Shown here piece by piece: positions 43,501 through 52,796 of a DNA stretch of 64,000 bases. The number at the start of each line of letters is the position of its first letter. Position 1 is the first letter of the stretch. A model generated the notes under the pieces. It saw only the letters and a list, made by a program, of their open reading frames with translations. It had not been told where the DNA came from and searched no databases. The position numbers and the translations under genes are program-made. Origin of the DNA: Draconibacterium halophilum (GTDB lineage Bacteria; Bacteroidota; Bacteroidia; Bacteroidales; Prolixibacteraceae); contig NZ_CP048409.1 in the NCBI RefSeq assembly GCF_010448835.1, forward strand, positions 620,001 to 684,000, in the 5' to 3' direction.

Positions 43501-46500
43501 TTATTCCGACACTTCAGGTTTTGCATGAACATTATTTTCCGGTAAAGTACCGGTCCATTTTTTTATGGTATAATTTATCCGGATTGTAATCATATACATT
43601 ACCGGAGACAGTAACAGCGTTAAGAAAGTGGCAAAGGTAAGACCAAAAATTACGGTCCACGACATTGGCCCCCAGAAAGCCACACTTTCGCCGCCGATGG
43701 TAATCTGCGGATCGAAACGCGAGTATAACGTAAAGAAGTTAAAGTTTAACCCAATGGCCAGTGGCAGCAACCCTAAAACAGTTGTAATTGCTGTTAGCAA
43801 TACCGGGCGTAAACGGGTTTTACCGGCTTCTACCAGTGCATCAATCTGAACCTGTTTGGGTAAGAAAGCTTTTTCTGAATAACCAAGTTCTTCTCGTTTG
43901 CGTTTCCGAGTTAGGTCAATGTAATCAATTAGTACAATACCATTGTTTACTACAATTCCTGCCAGCGAGATGATACCAATACCGGTCATAATTACCACAA
44001 ACTCCATTTGAAAGATTCCTAAACCAAGGAAAACCCCAATGGTACTGAACAAAACAGTAGCAATAATAATTGCCGGACGGATAAACGAGTTAAACTGTGT
44101 AACCATAATAATCATGATCATAGCCACTGCAATAATCAGCGCATACAACAAAAACTCCATGCTTTCGGCCTGTTCTTTTTGTTCGCCTGAAAACTCGTAG
44201 GTGTAACCTTCCGGCATATCATAGTCTTGAAGTAGCTGTTCGATACGATTATTGATTTCGTTGGCATTGTAGCCTTCCACAACCCCCGATGTAATGGAGA
44301 TTACGCGTTTGTTATCAACCCGGCTGATTTTATCGTAAGAGGTTGAATATTTAAACGATGCTACCGACGAGATAGGAATTTTGCTATCGTTAACCGGAAT
44401 TTTCTGGTTCATTAAAGTAGAAACATCGTTGCGGTATTTTTCTTCCAGACGAACAAAAATGTCGTACTCATCCTCGCCATCTTTAAACTGACTGGCTTCG
44501 TAACCGTATATTGAGTTACGGAATGCCATCGCAATTTGCTGCGTTGAGAGTTCGTATAAACGTGCCTGTTCGCGATCAACCTGAATAAGCATTTCCGGTT
44601 GATTCGTATTAATGTTCAACTGTAATTCGTCAATTCCCGGAATGTTATCTTCTTCAACTATTCGCAAAAAATCGTCGGTGATCTGGATCAGCTGATCGAA
44701 TTCATCGCCCGACACATCAATACTAACCGGATCGCCTGTTGGCGGCCCCTGATCATCTTTCTGAACGAAAATTTTTGCGCCAACAAAACCATCAAGGTTT
44801 TTGGCAATATCCTGCATTACAATCGATGTGTTGATGCCATCGCGCAGTTTGTATTCAACAAACGAAACCGAAGTGAGCGATTTATTCGGGCTTTCCTCAT
44901 TATTCGAGAACATGCCTCCACTCATACCAACACCAACATTAGTAGTAACCGACTTTACAATGTGATTAACCGGCTTAATGGTTTCTTTTATAATGTTTTC
45001 CACTTCGCGCGAAACTTCATCGGTTCTTTCGATCGAAGTTCCCAGCGGCAATTCCATGGTAACATAAATGGTTGTTGGATCGGTACTCGGAAAGGTAACC
45101 ACTTTGGGATTGCTCACGAAGAAATAAAAGAAGATAGAAAATAAGAGTAACAAAGTAGTTCCGCCAAAGTAAATGTAAGGCCATGGTCCGCTTAAAGCAT
45201 GTCGTAATTGTTTGGTATACACGTTCTCAATCCAAACCAGGAATTTAGTTTGAAACCAGCGTGCCACCGGTCGTAAAACAAACAGGTTGGCTACCATTAA
45301 AAAGGCTACGGTTGCCAGAAGATTTCCCAATAAGAAAATTTTGGCCACGTAAAACAAGACCGAGATACCGGCAAATATTGCAGCATTTCGCAACACTTTT
45401 TTCACATTGGCTTTACGGTTAATGTCATCCACTTTCATAAAGGATGAAATAAACGCCGGGTTAATTATAAGTGCCACAAATAACGATGAGGCAAGTACCA
45501 CGATTAATGTTTGCGGTAATATTTTCATAAACTCGCCGATAATACCTTCCCAGGCCAGCAGCGGGAAGAAAGCGGCTAGTGTTGTTAATGTTGAAGAAAT
45601 GATGGGGAACGCAATTTCGCTCACCCCTTGTTTGGTTGCTTTTTGCAAGGGATTTCCCTCGCTTAAGAGGCGGTACACATTTTCAACCACAACAATGGCA
45701 TTGTCTACCAGCATACCCAGTGCGAGTATCAGCCCGTATAAAACCATGGAGTTTAAGGAAATTCCGCTTTGCTGCAGAATAACAAACGACAGGAACATGG
45801 ACAGCGGAATTGCCAGACCGGCAAAAAGTGCGTTACGGAATCCCAGGAAAAGAAACAGTACAAAGGTTACCAGAATCATTCCCAGGATAATACTGTTTTC
45901 GAGGTTCGAAATAGTATCTTCAATGTAGTGGGTCATGTCATCGGTAACAATTACATCCAGATCTTTCGGAATCTGACCACGTGCTTTTAACTGATCAATT
46001 CCGTTGATCACATTCTGGGAAGCTGCAAGAATATTCTCGCCCGATTTTTTGGTAACCGACAAGGTAATTACCGGTTGGTCGTTCAGGCGGGCAATCGTTG
46101 ACTGTTCTTTGTATCCATCAACCACGGTTGCCACGTCGCGAATATAGACCGGTTTGCCCATGTTTACCTTAATAATGGTATTGGCAATCTGGTCGATACT
46201 GGTATAATTGGCATCAGTACGAATAGTTCGCCGGGTTTGGTCGGCAGTAAATTGCCCTGCTCCCATACTGATGTTTTCCAGTTGAATAGCAAAAGCTACG
46301 TCTTCAAAGGACAGTCCAACAGCATCGAGTTTATATGGATTGATATTGATCTGGATTTCGCGTTCTTCAATACCACGAATGTTGGCTTCCGATATTTCTT
46401 TGTAGCCTTCAAATTCGTCTTGCATTATTTCGGCATACTTTTTCAGGTCGCGCATGTTGTACTCTCCCGAAACGTTGATATTCATTATCGGGAATTCCGA

Positions 46501-46947
46501 AAGGTCGAAATCGCTTACATACGGATCGCTGGGCAGGTCGTTTGGTAGTTCTGATTTTGCCTGATCGACACGGTCTTTTGTATCCTGAAGTGCCTGTTTT
46601 ATGGTAACATTTGTATTGAACTCAACAATAATGGTACTTACATCCTGGTAGGATGCCGAGGTAACTTCTTTTACGCCTTTAAGCCCTTTCAGCTCTTTTT
46701 CAATAGGGCGGGTACACAGGTTTTCAATATCAACCGGCGAGTTTCCGGGATACAATGTTTGAATAAAAATATACGGAACAACAATCTCGGGCATTGCCTC
46801 GCGAGGCATTTGCTGATACGAAAAGATTCCAAACAAAACCAGCAGGGCAGTAAAAATATACACCGTGGTTTTATTTTTTAGCGCAATAAACGTTGGCGTA
46901 AATTTGCGCGTTATTTCAGTTTTATGTTTTTCAGTTTCTTTCTCCAT
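43501..46947 (-). CDS. RND-family efflux pump inner-membrane subunit
   Basis: The 1148-residue proton-driven transporter has the AcrB/HAE1 layout: TM1 after a cytoplasmic N-terminus, a porter domain with NSPVDIENLCTRPIEKELKGL, a six-helix bundle containing the proton-relay motif LALGMLVDNAIVVVEN, then the second repeat. Extra length sits between the two halves (residues about 520-600). It is encoded with its periplasmic adaptor, TolC-type channel and TetR repressor, all on one strand, so a full tripartite pump is present. Substrate (drugs, bile-like compounds or lipids) cannot be assigned. It ends the operon and is followed by a terminator. Confidence 0.95.
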   Translation of the reverse strand: MEKETEKHKTEITRKFTPTFIALKNKTTVYIFTALLVLFGIFSYQQMPREAMPEIVVPYIFIQTLYPGNSPVDIENLCTRPIEKELKGLKGVKEVTSASYQDVSTIIVEFNTNVTIKQALQDTKDRVDQAKSELPNDLPSDPYVSDFDLSEFPIMNINVSGEYNMRDLKKYAEIMQDEFEGYKEISEANIRGIEEREIQININPYKLDAVGLSFEDVAFAIQLENISMGAGQFTADQTRRTIRTDANYTSIDQIANTIIKVNMGKPVYIRDVATVVDGYKEQSTIARLNDQPVITLSVTKKSGENILAASQNVINGIDQLKARGQIPKDLDVIVTDDMTHYIEDTISNLENSIILGMILVTFVLFLFLGFRNALFAGLAIPLSMFLSFVILQQSGISLNSMVLYGLILALGMLVDNAIVVVENVYRLLSEGNPLQKATKQGVSEIAFPIISSTLTTLAAFFPLLAWEGIIGEFMKILPQTLIVVLASSLFVALIINPAFISSFMKVDDINRKANVKKVLRNAAIFAGISVLFYVAKIFLLGNLLATVAFLMVANLFVLRPVARWFQTKFLVWIENVYTKQLRHALSGPWPYIYFGGTTLLLLFSIFFYFFVSNPKVVTFPSTDPTTIYVTMELPLGTSIERTDEVSREVENIIKETIKPVNHIVKSVTTNVGVGMSGGMFSNNEESPNKSLTSVSFVEYKLRDGINTSIVMQDIAKNLDGFVGAKIFVQKDDQGPPTGDPVSIDVSGDEFDQLIQITDDFLRIVEEDNIPGIDELQLNINTNQPEMLIQVDREQARLYELSTQQIAMAFRNSIYGYEASQFKDGEDEYDIFVRLEEKYRNDVSTLMNQKIPVNDSKIPISSVASFKYSTSYDKISRVDNKRVISITSGVVEGYNANEINNRIEQLLQDYDMPEGYTYEFSGEQKEQAESMEFLLYALIIAVAMIMIIMVTQFNSFIRPAIIIATVLFSTIGVFLGLGIFQMEFVVIMTGIGIISLAGIVVNNGIVLIDYIDLTRKRKREELGYSEKAFLPKQVQIDALVEAGKTRLRPVLLTAITTVLGLLPLAIGLNFNFFTLYSRFDPQITIGGESVAFWGPMSWTVIFGLTFATFLTLLLSPVMYMITIRINYTIKKWTGTLPENNVHAKPEVSE

Positions 46948-46971
46948 TTTGAAGAACTTTTTGGTAGGTGT

Positions 46972-48093
46972 TTAATTGATGTTCACAACTGTTCCGTTAA
47001 CAACCTGGTTGTAACCTTCGGAAATAACCTGTGTTCCGGCTGTTAGGCCTTCCGTAATTTCTGTCATGTTGTTATTGCTAACGCCCGGTGTTACATAAAC
47101 TTTTTTAGCTATATTTTTCCCATCGGCCTTTTCAACAATATACAGGTAGTGTCCTTTAAAATCTTCCTTAATGTAAAGCGAAGGCACCACGATGGCCGAA
47201 TCGTTTACATAATCGCGCATTGAAAGAACCGAAATCAGGTTCGGTTTTATCTGATTCGACTTGTTACTGATGTTAATACGTACGCGGAAAGTGCGGTTAT
47301 TCGGATCGATGGTATTCCCAATTTGGTTAATGTTTGCATCAACGGTTTTGTCCAGAGCCGGGAAACGAATTTCAACATCGTCGCCTTTATCTACTTTGGT
47401 AATGTGCGACTCGGAAATGTCGCCATAAATTTTAATGTTACTGGTATTAATAACCTTGGCAAAAGGAGATTGCGGACTTCCAATATTTCCTTTCTCCTGG
47501 TATACAATATCGACTACCCCGTTTATTGGAGACTTTACTTCGGACATTTCAATTTGAGTTTTCAGGCTATTAATCCTTTTCTCCAGACTTTCTTTATTGT
47601 TTTTGGCTTGCAAATACTCCATTTCAGAACCTATATTCTGATCCCACAGATTTTTTTGTCGCTCATAATTTGTTATGGCCAAATTAAGTTGTACCTGCAG
47701 CTCTTCAATTGAACGTTCCAGTACGTCAGTATTCAGGCGGGCCATAATCTGACCTTTTCTTACCTGCTGCCCTTCAGTTACCAAAACTTCTTTAATAACG
47801 CCAGCCGATTCAGGGCTTACATCCACATCCTGTTCAGCTTCAACTTTACCGGTTACTTCAATAAAGTGCTCAAACTTTTGGTTCTCCAAAAGTGTGGTTT
47901 TTATATTTACCAGTTCTTCTTTTTCGTTTGCTGCCAATTCGGTTTCCAGTGTATGAATTTGCTGCTCAAGTGCGTGAACTTGCTGCTTTAGTTCCTGCAA
48001 TTGCTTTCGTTTTGCGGCTTCGTCGGCAACATTGGTATTTCCGCAAGCCGTAACTATGAGGGCCGTTGTGAGAATGAATAAAATCTTTTTCAT
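46972..48093 (-). CDS. RND efflux periplasmic adaptor (membrane fusion protein)
   Basis: The 373-residue lipoprotein (signal ALIVTAC) bridges the RND pump and the TolC channel. After the lipid anchor comes a coiled-coil (about residues 28-65, rich in Gln/Glu/Leu). Barrel-sandwich halves follow (VSPESAGVIKEVLVTEGQQVRKGQ and VKSPINGVVDIVYQEKGNIG) around a hairpin, then beta-barrel and membrane-proximal domains (TVDANINQIGNTIDPNNRTFRV). The additional N-terminal helix before the hairpin domain is less usual. It sits 24 bp after the TolC gene and 24 bp before the pump gene, so all three are co-transcribed. Confidence 0.94.
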   Translation of the reverse strand: MKKILFILTTALIVTACGNTNVADEAAKRKQLQELKQQVHALEQQIHTLETELAANEKEELVNIKTTLLENQKFEHFIEVTGKVEAEQDVDVSPESAGVIKEVLVTEGQQVRKGQIMARLNTDVLERSIEELQVQLNLAITNYERQKNLWDQNIGSEMEYLQAKNNKESLEKRINSLKTQIEMSEVKSPINGVVDIVYQEKGNIGSPQSPFAKVINTSNIKIYGDISESHITKVDKGDDVEIRFPALDKTVDANINQIGNTIDPNNRTFRVRINISNKSNQIKPNLISVLSMRDYVNDSAIVVPSLYIKEDFKGHYLYIVEKADGKNIAKKVYVTPGVSNNNMTEITEGLTAGTQVISEGYNQVVNGTVVNIN

Positions 48094-48117
48094 TTTATGT
48101 AATTTTTTGTTTTTCGG

Positions 48118-49461
48118 TTATAATGCGCCGGCTGCCTTTTTTAAATTTAAATCGGCTTGAAGCAACGACATTGTTGAAGTTATTAATTGTTGCCAGGTAG
48201 TAATATACTGGCTTTCCTGTTGCGATAGTTCAGCACTACTTATCATTCCGTTATTGAATTTAATATGGGTTTTATCCAAAATACTTTGTGCCAGATCGAG
48301 GTTTTCGCGTGTATTCAAAAATTGTTCGCGTGCCGTTTCCATTTCTGCCGATGCTGTTAAATAATCTTTTTGTAGCGTGATTTCGGAATAGCGCATATCG
48401 TTTTGAGCTTTGTCAAGCTCGATACGAGCCATTTGTACCTTCGCACGTTTGTTTCCTGAATTGAAAATTGGAATGGAAGCCTGAAAGCCAATCAGCGACG
48501 ACGGGAACCAAGCTTCTTTAAGCAGATTGGCTTTGTTTCCGTACGAGGTTTTGGAGTAGCTGTAAAATGCATCAAACTGAGGCAAATAAGCCACTTTTTC
48601 CAATCGGTACAATTTATCGGAAACTTCAAAATTCGACTGAGCCAAACGATAATCGATATGATTGAACACGTCGAGATTGATGGTATTCATTTCCCGAACC
48701 AATGGTGAAACAAAGACGTCCAGTTTGTCGCTCAGGTCAATCTCCTGGTTGAGGTCGTAGCCCATGGTGTATTTCAAAACTGTTTTGGCAATTTTCAATT
48801 CTCTTTCCGAGCGAAGTACCTCGTTCTCGGCATTTTTCTGTAATATCCTCAGTTGGTCAACATCTTGCTGCTCGCGAAAACCATTTTCGTAGTAGACCTT
48901 GGTTTCTTCGTACAATTGAGTAGTGTTTTCAAAGCTTTCGAGCATAACCGTGCGGTAACGTTCGCTAATTAATACGGTATAGTAGGCTTGTGCTACCGCA
49001 CTGCGAATATCAATCTCCGTTTTTTCATTGGCTTGTTTTGCCAGGTTTAAATACAGTTCTGCCGACCTAACCCCCACAATCCACGAACCGTCGAAGATTT
49101 GTTGCGATACGCTGAATCCGAAATCTGCACTGTAATCCTGACCAAATTTTACCGGGATGTAAGTGCCCGGATCTTCTCCAAAAAATTCTCCGGGAAGAAG
49201 TGAAACCGGAAGATTCAGAAACATACTGTAATTAGCTGTTGCCGATACTTGTGGTAATCCGGTTGTTATGGTTTCCCAAACTTGTTTTTGGGCAATGGTT
49301 ACATCTTGTTTTGTATTGAATAAAACATACGAGTTTTGCATGGCATATTGTGTGGCCTGATCGAGAGAGAAGCTTGTGTTCCCTTCCTCCTGAGCTTTCA
49401 GCGACAGTCCCACAACTAACAAGAATAAAAACAAGATTAGATGGTTAATTTGTTTCTTCAT
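48118..49461 (-). CDS. TolC-family outer-membrane efflux channel
   Basis: The 447-residue product has a signal peptide (LILFLFLLVVGLSLKAQ) and two OEP repeats forming the helical tunnel and barrel. The first is at about residues 28-215 (DQATQYAMQNSYVLFNTKQD), the second at about 265-440 (AQSNFEVSDKLYRLEKVAYLPQFDAF). It forms the exit duct of the tripartite pump encoded downstream. Its start codon lies inside the 3' end of the TetR gene (17-bp overlap in another frame), so repressor and channel are translated from one message and the operon is probably autoregulated. Confidence 0.94.
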   Translation of the reverse strand: MKKQINHLILFLFLLVVGLSLKAQEEGNTSFSLDQATQYAMQNSYVLFNTKQDVTIAQKQVWETITTGLPQVSATANYSMFLNLPVSLLPGEFFGEDPGTYIPVKFGQDYSADFGFSVSQQIFDGSWIVGVRSAELYLNLAKQANEKTEIDIRSAVAQAYYTVLISERYRTVMLESFENTTQLYEETKVYYENGFREQQDVDQLRILQKNAENEVLRSERELKIAKTVLKYTMGYDLNQEIDLSDKLDVFVSPLVREMNTINLDVFNHIDYRLAQSNFEVSDKLYRLEKVAYLPQFDAFYSYSKTSYGNKANLLKEAWFPSSLIGFQASIPIFNSGNKRAKVQMARIELDKAQNDMRYSEITLQKDYLTASAEMETAREQFLNTRENLDLAQSILDKTHIKFNNGMISSAELSQQESQYITTWQQLITSTMSLLQADLNLKKAAGAL

Positions 49462-50071
49462 ACTGAACTTTGTTTAGCTGATTTTTATAATATTTTATTC
49501 CTTTTTCGTTGCAAATGGCATTCATATGGTAGTCCATCATGCTATCGAAAAATGCGAGCGAGTTTACTTCGTATTCTTCAAAAATTCCATAATCCGGATT
49601 CATTGTAAACAACATCCTTCCAACTTGCAATTTGGCTATCAGGTAAGGATCCAGGTCGGTGCGATACATGCCCTGTGTCATTCCTAATTTCAGGTTGTCG
49701 ATTGTACTTGTAAATATTCGTTCGCGTTTTATTTCGTTTATCTTTTTGTACAGTTCTGGATAATACTTTTTTAAATCCTTATCAATGCCGTTGTTGTAGA
49801 ATTTATATATGAATGCAACATGTTTACGTATAAGAAGAATACTGTCGACAGCGTTTTTATCATCCAGTTGCTTAAACGTTTTGTTACTTTCCTCAATAAA
49901 AAATTCGATAACCTGGGTAACCAGTCCCTTTTTATCGGAAAAATACTGATAAAGTGTTTTTTTTGAAATGCCAAATTCGGCTGCTACATCATCCATAGTA
50001 ACTGCTCGTATGCCTTTTTTGAAATAGAGCCGGCCTACGTTTTCAATGATATATTTTTTCTTTTCTTCCAC
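49445..50071 (-). CDS. TetR-family repressor of the efflux operon
   Basis: The 208-residue product has an N-terminal TetR helix-turn-helix (GIRAVTMDDVAAEFGISKKTLYQYFSDKKGLV, about residues 19-50, shown in parts) and a helical ligand-binding domain without recognisable residues. First gene of the TetR-TolC-adaptor-RND operon, it is expected to bind the promoter upstream of itself and release it when a pump substrate binds. The 194-bp region before it (50072-50265) is AT-rich and should carry that operator; I do not see a clear long palindrome in it. Confidence 0.92.
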   Translation of the reverse strand: MEEKKKYIIENVGRLYFKKGIRAVTMDDVAAEFGISKKTLYQYFSDKKGLVTQVIEFFIEESNKTFKQLDDKNAVDSILLIRKHVAFIYKFYNNGIDKDLKKYYPELYKKINEIKRERIFTSTIDNLKLGMTQGMYRTDLDPYLIAKLQVGRMLFTMNPDYGIFEEYEVNSLAFFDSMMDYHMNAICNEKGIKYYKNQLNKVQYEETN

Positions 50072-50265
50072 GAGGCAAAAGTATTCTTTTTTTTGTTAGG
50101 AAACTTTGCGGGGGTTAAAAGTTTTCTTAAAGTTAAACTTACAATATTCCTAAAATTGAGAACTCTTTGCTGAGTTATAAGTAACTACAAAACTATTTGG
50201 ATTATTAAAGTTTCCTTTAGCCAAATCGGTAAGTAGCGAATATTTACCAATAAACGCCGATTATA

Positions 50266-50937
50266 CTATTGTGGAAAAAGAAAGGTTTTGGCGATGATAA
50301 GATCCTGAGGCCAGGTAATTTTTATGTTTTCGCGGTTGCCATTAACCAGATGAATTTTATGTCCTGAACTTTCCAGAACTGAAGCATCGTCGGTAAAATT
50401 TTCGTGCTGAGCTTTTTTGTAAGCTTCTTTTATTGATTGTGCATCAAAAGTTTGCGGGGTTTGTACCAAAAAGTATTTACTTCGGTCGACAGCTTTATTG
50501 CCTTGTTCATCGGAATAGCGGATCGATTCCGACGAAGGAACTACCGGCAAGGCGTTGCCCGATTTTTGGGCTTCCGAAAAACAGTGCTCAATGGTTTCGT
50601 TAGAAACAAGCGGTCGAACTCCGTCGTGGATAAAAACAATGCCGTTACCGTTGATCTGTGCCAGCCCGTTTTTTACTGACTGAAAACGATTTTCCCCACC
50701 AAAAGCAAGTTTGTACGATGTTGTGAAAGCATGTACTTTGCAAAGTTTCTTCCAGTGTTCAACCTGTGTATCAGGTAAAACGAGAACAAATTCAATGTTG
50801 GGATCAAAACGTAAAAAGGCTTCAAAAGTGTACATTAAAACAGGCTTTCCCTCAATTTCAAGAAACTGTTTTGGAACGGAAGCTCCCATTCGGTTTCCGC
50901 TGCCACCCGCAACAATTAAAGCAAACTTTTTTAGCAT
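50266..50937 (-). CDS. ispD: 2-C-methyl-D-erythritol 4-phosphate cytidylyltransferase
   Basis: IspD catalyses the third step of the MEP isoprenoid pathway, joining CTP and methylerythritol phosphate. The 223-residue product has the signature ALIVAGGSGNRMGASVPKQFLEIEGKPVL (split over residues 6-34), with the CTP-binding Arg and Lys. FIHDGVRPLVS and the C-terminal TDDASVLESSGHKIHLVNGNRENIKIT block (in parts) complete the motifs. The ATG at 50937 gives MLKK; the TTG codon before it only adds one residue. It is a single gene, separated from the TetR gene by 194 bp. Confidence 0.95.
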   Translation of the reverse strand: MLKKFALIVAGGSGNRMGASVPKQFLEIEGKPVLMYTFEAFLRFDPNIEFVLVLPDTQVEHWKKLCKVHAFTTSYKLAFGGENRFQSVKNGLAQINGNGIVFIHDGVRPLVSNETIEHCFSEAQKSGNALPVVPSSESIRYSDEQGNKAVDRSKYFLVQTPQTFDAQSIKEAYKKAQHENFTDDASVLESSGHKIHLVNGNRENIKITWPQDLIIAKTFLFPQ

Positions 50938-51176
50938 CAATTCTGTTTTTTTACCTAAATTGAAATTTAACCTGATTAATTCACAAAAATGAATTAATCA
51001 TCCGAAGGACTGACGAAATAATTGAAAAACAATTATTTATCAGGGTTAACCTTGACATTGAAAATCTTTAGCTTGATTCATTTAAAACGTATATCTTGCA
51101 GATTTTCAATCGTCAACACATTGTGTGAAAAATTTATAAAATTTTTCAGGTTAAAAATAGTGCAAAATATTCTACT

Positions 51177-51830
51177 ATGGAGAAAGTTCTTGAATTTTTA
51201 AAGCAGCTGGGAAAAAACAACAATCGCGAATGGTTTAACGACAACCGGAAATGGTACGAGGAAAGCAGGGAAAAAGTACTTTTTCTCACCGATGTTTTGA
51301 TTAATGAGATTGGTGAATTCGATCCGGCGGTGCGTGGTTTGTTGCCCAAAGACTGTATTTTTAGGATCTTTCGTGATGTGCGATTTTCAAAAGATAAACG
51401 TCCTTATAAAACCAATTTTGGAAGCTTTATTTGTAAAGGTGGTCGAAAAAGTATGAATCCGGGTTACTATATACATATTGAACCCGGTGGATGTTTTGTT
51501 GCCGGAGGAATTTATATGCCGCCATCACCGGTATTAAAATCGATTAGGAGTTTTGTGGCTGATCATGCCCAGGAATTTCTGGATATTACCAACGACCCAG
51601 ATTTTAAAAAACAATTCCCGGAAATGTATGGCGATAAATTAAAGCTGGCACCAAAAGGTTTTCCTAAAGATCATGCGTACATCGATTTACTGAAGTACAA
51701 ATCGTATATTTATTCAAAAGCACTGAAAGACAGGGTAGTAGTCGGTGATGATTATATTGAAGAAGTGGTGCAACTGTACGAACAGCTTTATCAGGTTAAC
51801 GTTTTTTTATATGATGCGCTGGCTGAGTAA
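51177..51830 (+). CDS. DUF2461 family protein
   Basis: The 217-residue product is a full-length DUF2461 (TIGR02453) protein. Its landmarks are LKQLGKNNNREWFNDNRKWYEE, then the conserved FRIFRDVRFSKDKRPYKTNFGSFI (in parts), GYYIHIEPGGCFVAGGIYMPP and PKGFPKDHAYIDLLKYKSY. No biochemical function has been established for the family to my knowledge. It is cytosolic, without signal or membrane segments. It stands alone, diverging from ispD over a 239-bp gap that contains an AATAATTG/CAATTATT hairpin. A GC hairpin about 110 bp after its stop may be its terminator. Confidence 0.9.
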   Translation: MEKVLEFLKQLGKNNNREWFNDNRKWYEESREKVLFLTDVLINEIGEFDPAVRGLLPKDCIFRIFRDVRFSKDKRPYKTNFGSFICKGGRKSMNPGYYIHIEPGGCFVAGGIYMPPSPVLKSIRSFVADHAQEFLDITNDPDFKKQFPEMYGDKLKLAPKGFPKDHAYIDLLKYKSYIYSKALKDRVVVGDDYIEEVVQLYEQLYQVNVFLYDALAE

Positions 51831-51939
51831 TTATTTTTTTTTGTATTAAAATAGTGGCCAAAAGGGTTACTTTTTCAGCTTCTACGGAATATTATTATAT
51901 AAGACCCTTATTTTTTATCTTCCCGATTTCAATGAAATG

Positions 51940-51968
51940 CCCCGGTTATTCTGACCGGGGTTCTTTTA
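51940..51968 (+). terminator. Rho-independent terminator
   Basis: CCCCGGT pairs with ACCGGGG across a 7-base loop, followed by TTCTTTT. It separates the DUF2461 gene from the porin-permease pair. Confidence 0.8.
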
Positions 51969-52032
51969 TTTATAACCGTTCAATACTGAGATGGTTAGCA
52001 TTTTTTTCTGTTTTCTGTTTGGAAAGAATAAT

Positions 52033-52040
52033 TACTTTTG
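52033..52040 (+). promoter_or_regulatory. -7 promoter box for the DUF5020-permease operon
   Basis: TACTTTTG matches TAnnTTTG, 38 bases before the DUF5020 start. A TTTG lies 11 bases upstream, closer than the usual -33 position. Confidence 0.5.
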
Positions 52041-52077
52041 CAGCCATTAAATATCAAATTCTTTTAATTTAAAAACT

Positions 52078-52776
52078 ATGAAAAAAGTACTACTTGCAAT
52101 TGCTATGGTTGCATTCATGTTCTCTGTTAAAGCCCAAAATGTACAGTTGCATTACGATTTCGGCGAAGGCCGTAAAATGCTGACCTCAACAGTTGAAATG
52201 TTTCGTCCTGATGCGTATGGATCGACATTCTTTTTCGTTGACATGGACTATGGTGCTGATGGTACCGGTATCGACAATGGTCTTTCATTGGCCTACTGGG
52301 AAATTGCACGTGCTTTTAAATGGAATGAAACACAGAAGTTTATGCCGCGTGTTGAATACAACGGTGGAACAATGAGTGTTGGTGGAGGTATTTGGATTCC
52401 GATTGAAAATTGTTGGCTGGCAGGTTTGGAACGTACCTGGGCATCGGGAGATTTTTCTAAAATTCTAACCTTGCAGGCCAACTACAAGTACATTAAGGAT
52501 AAAGAAGATGCGGCTTTCCAATTAACAGCCGTATGGACCGTACAAATGGCCGATGGTAAATTTACTTTCACCGGTTTTGCCGATTTCTGGAAAGAAGGTA
52601 TGGATTGGACTTTCAACGGAGAAGATGACACTGATTTCCGTTTCCTTACCGAGCCACAATTGTGGTATAACCCATGCAAAAATTTCTCGTTTGGTACTGA
52701 GATCGAACTCAGCAATAATTTTGTAGGAGACAAGTTTGCCGTTAAGCCAACGCTGGCAGTAAAATATACATTCTAA
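52078..52776 (+). CDS. DUF5020 family outer-membrane channel (Tsx-like)
   Basis: The 232-residue product has a signal peptide (MKKVLLAIAMVAFMFSVKAQ) and reads as a small beta barrel: VQLHYDFGEGR, SFFF-type alternating strands, FGTEIELSNNF and the terminal KPTLAVKYTF. The sequence LHYDFG at the mature N-terminus and the overall pattern match DUF5020, which is related to the nucleoside channel Tsx. An NCS2 purine permease gene follows after 20 bp on the same strand. The pair is thus likely to move purine bases or nucleosides across both membranes. Substrate is inferred from context. Confidence 0.85.
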   Translation: MKKVLLAIAMVAFMFSVKAQNVQLHYDFGEGRKMLTSTVEMFRPDAYGSTFFFVDMDYGADGTGIDNGLSLAYWEIARAFKWNETQKFMPRVEYNGGTMSVGGGIWIPIENCWLAGLERTWASGDFSKILTLQANYKYIKDKEDAAFQLTAVWTVQMADGKFTFTGFADFWKEGMDWTFNGEDDTDFRFLTEPQLWYNPCKNFSFGTEIELSNNFVGDKFAVKPTLAVKYTF

Positions 52777-52796
52777 TAAACTAATACCAGGTAAAT

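Noticed and set aside
43317..43532. Small ORFs on both strands downstream of the RND operon
   Set aside because: They cross the operon terminator and the end of the pump gene, and show no family similarity.
45407..45928. 173-residue plus-strand ORF inside the RND pump gene
   Set aside because: Antisense shadow of a well-supported transporter gene; composition low-complexity, no motifs.
51831..52077. Purine riboswitch before the DUF5020-permease pair
   Set aside because: I looked for the conserved junction pattern and paired loops and found only a terminator hairpin and a promoter box.
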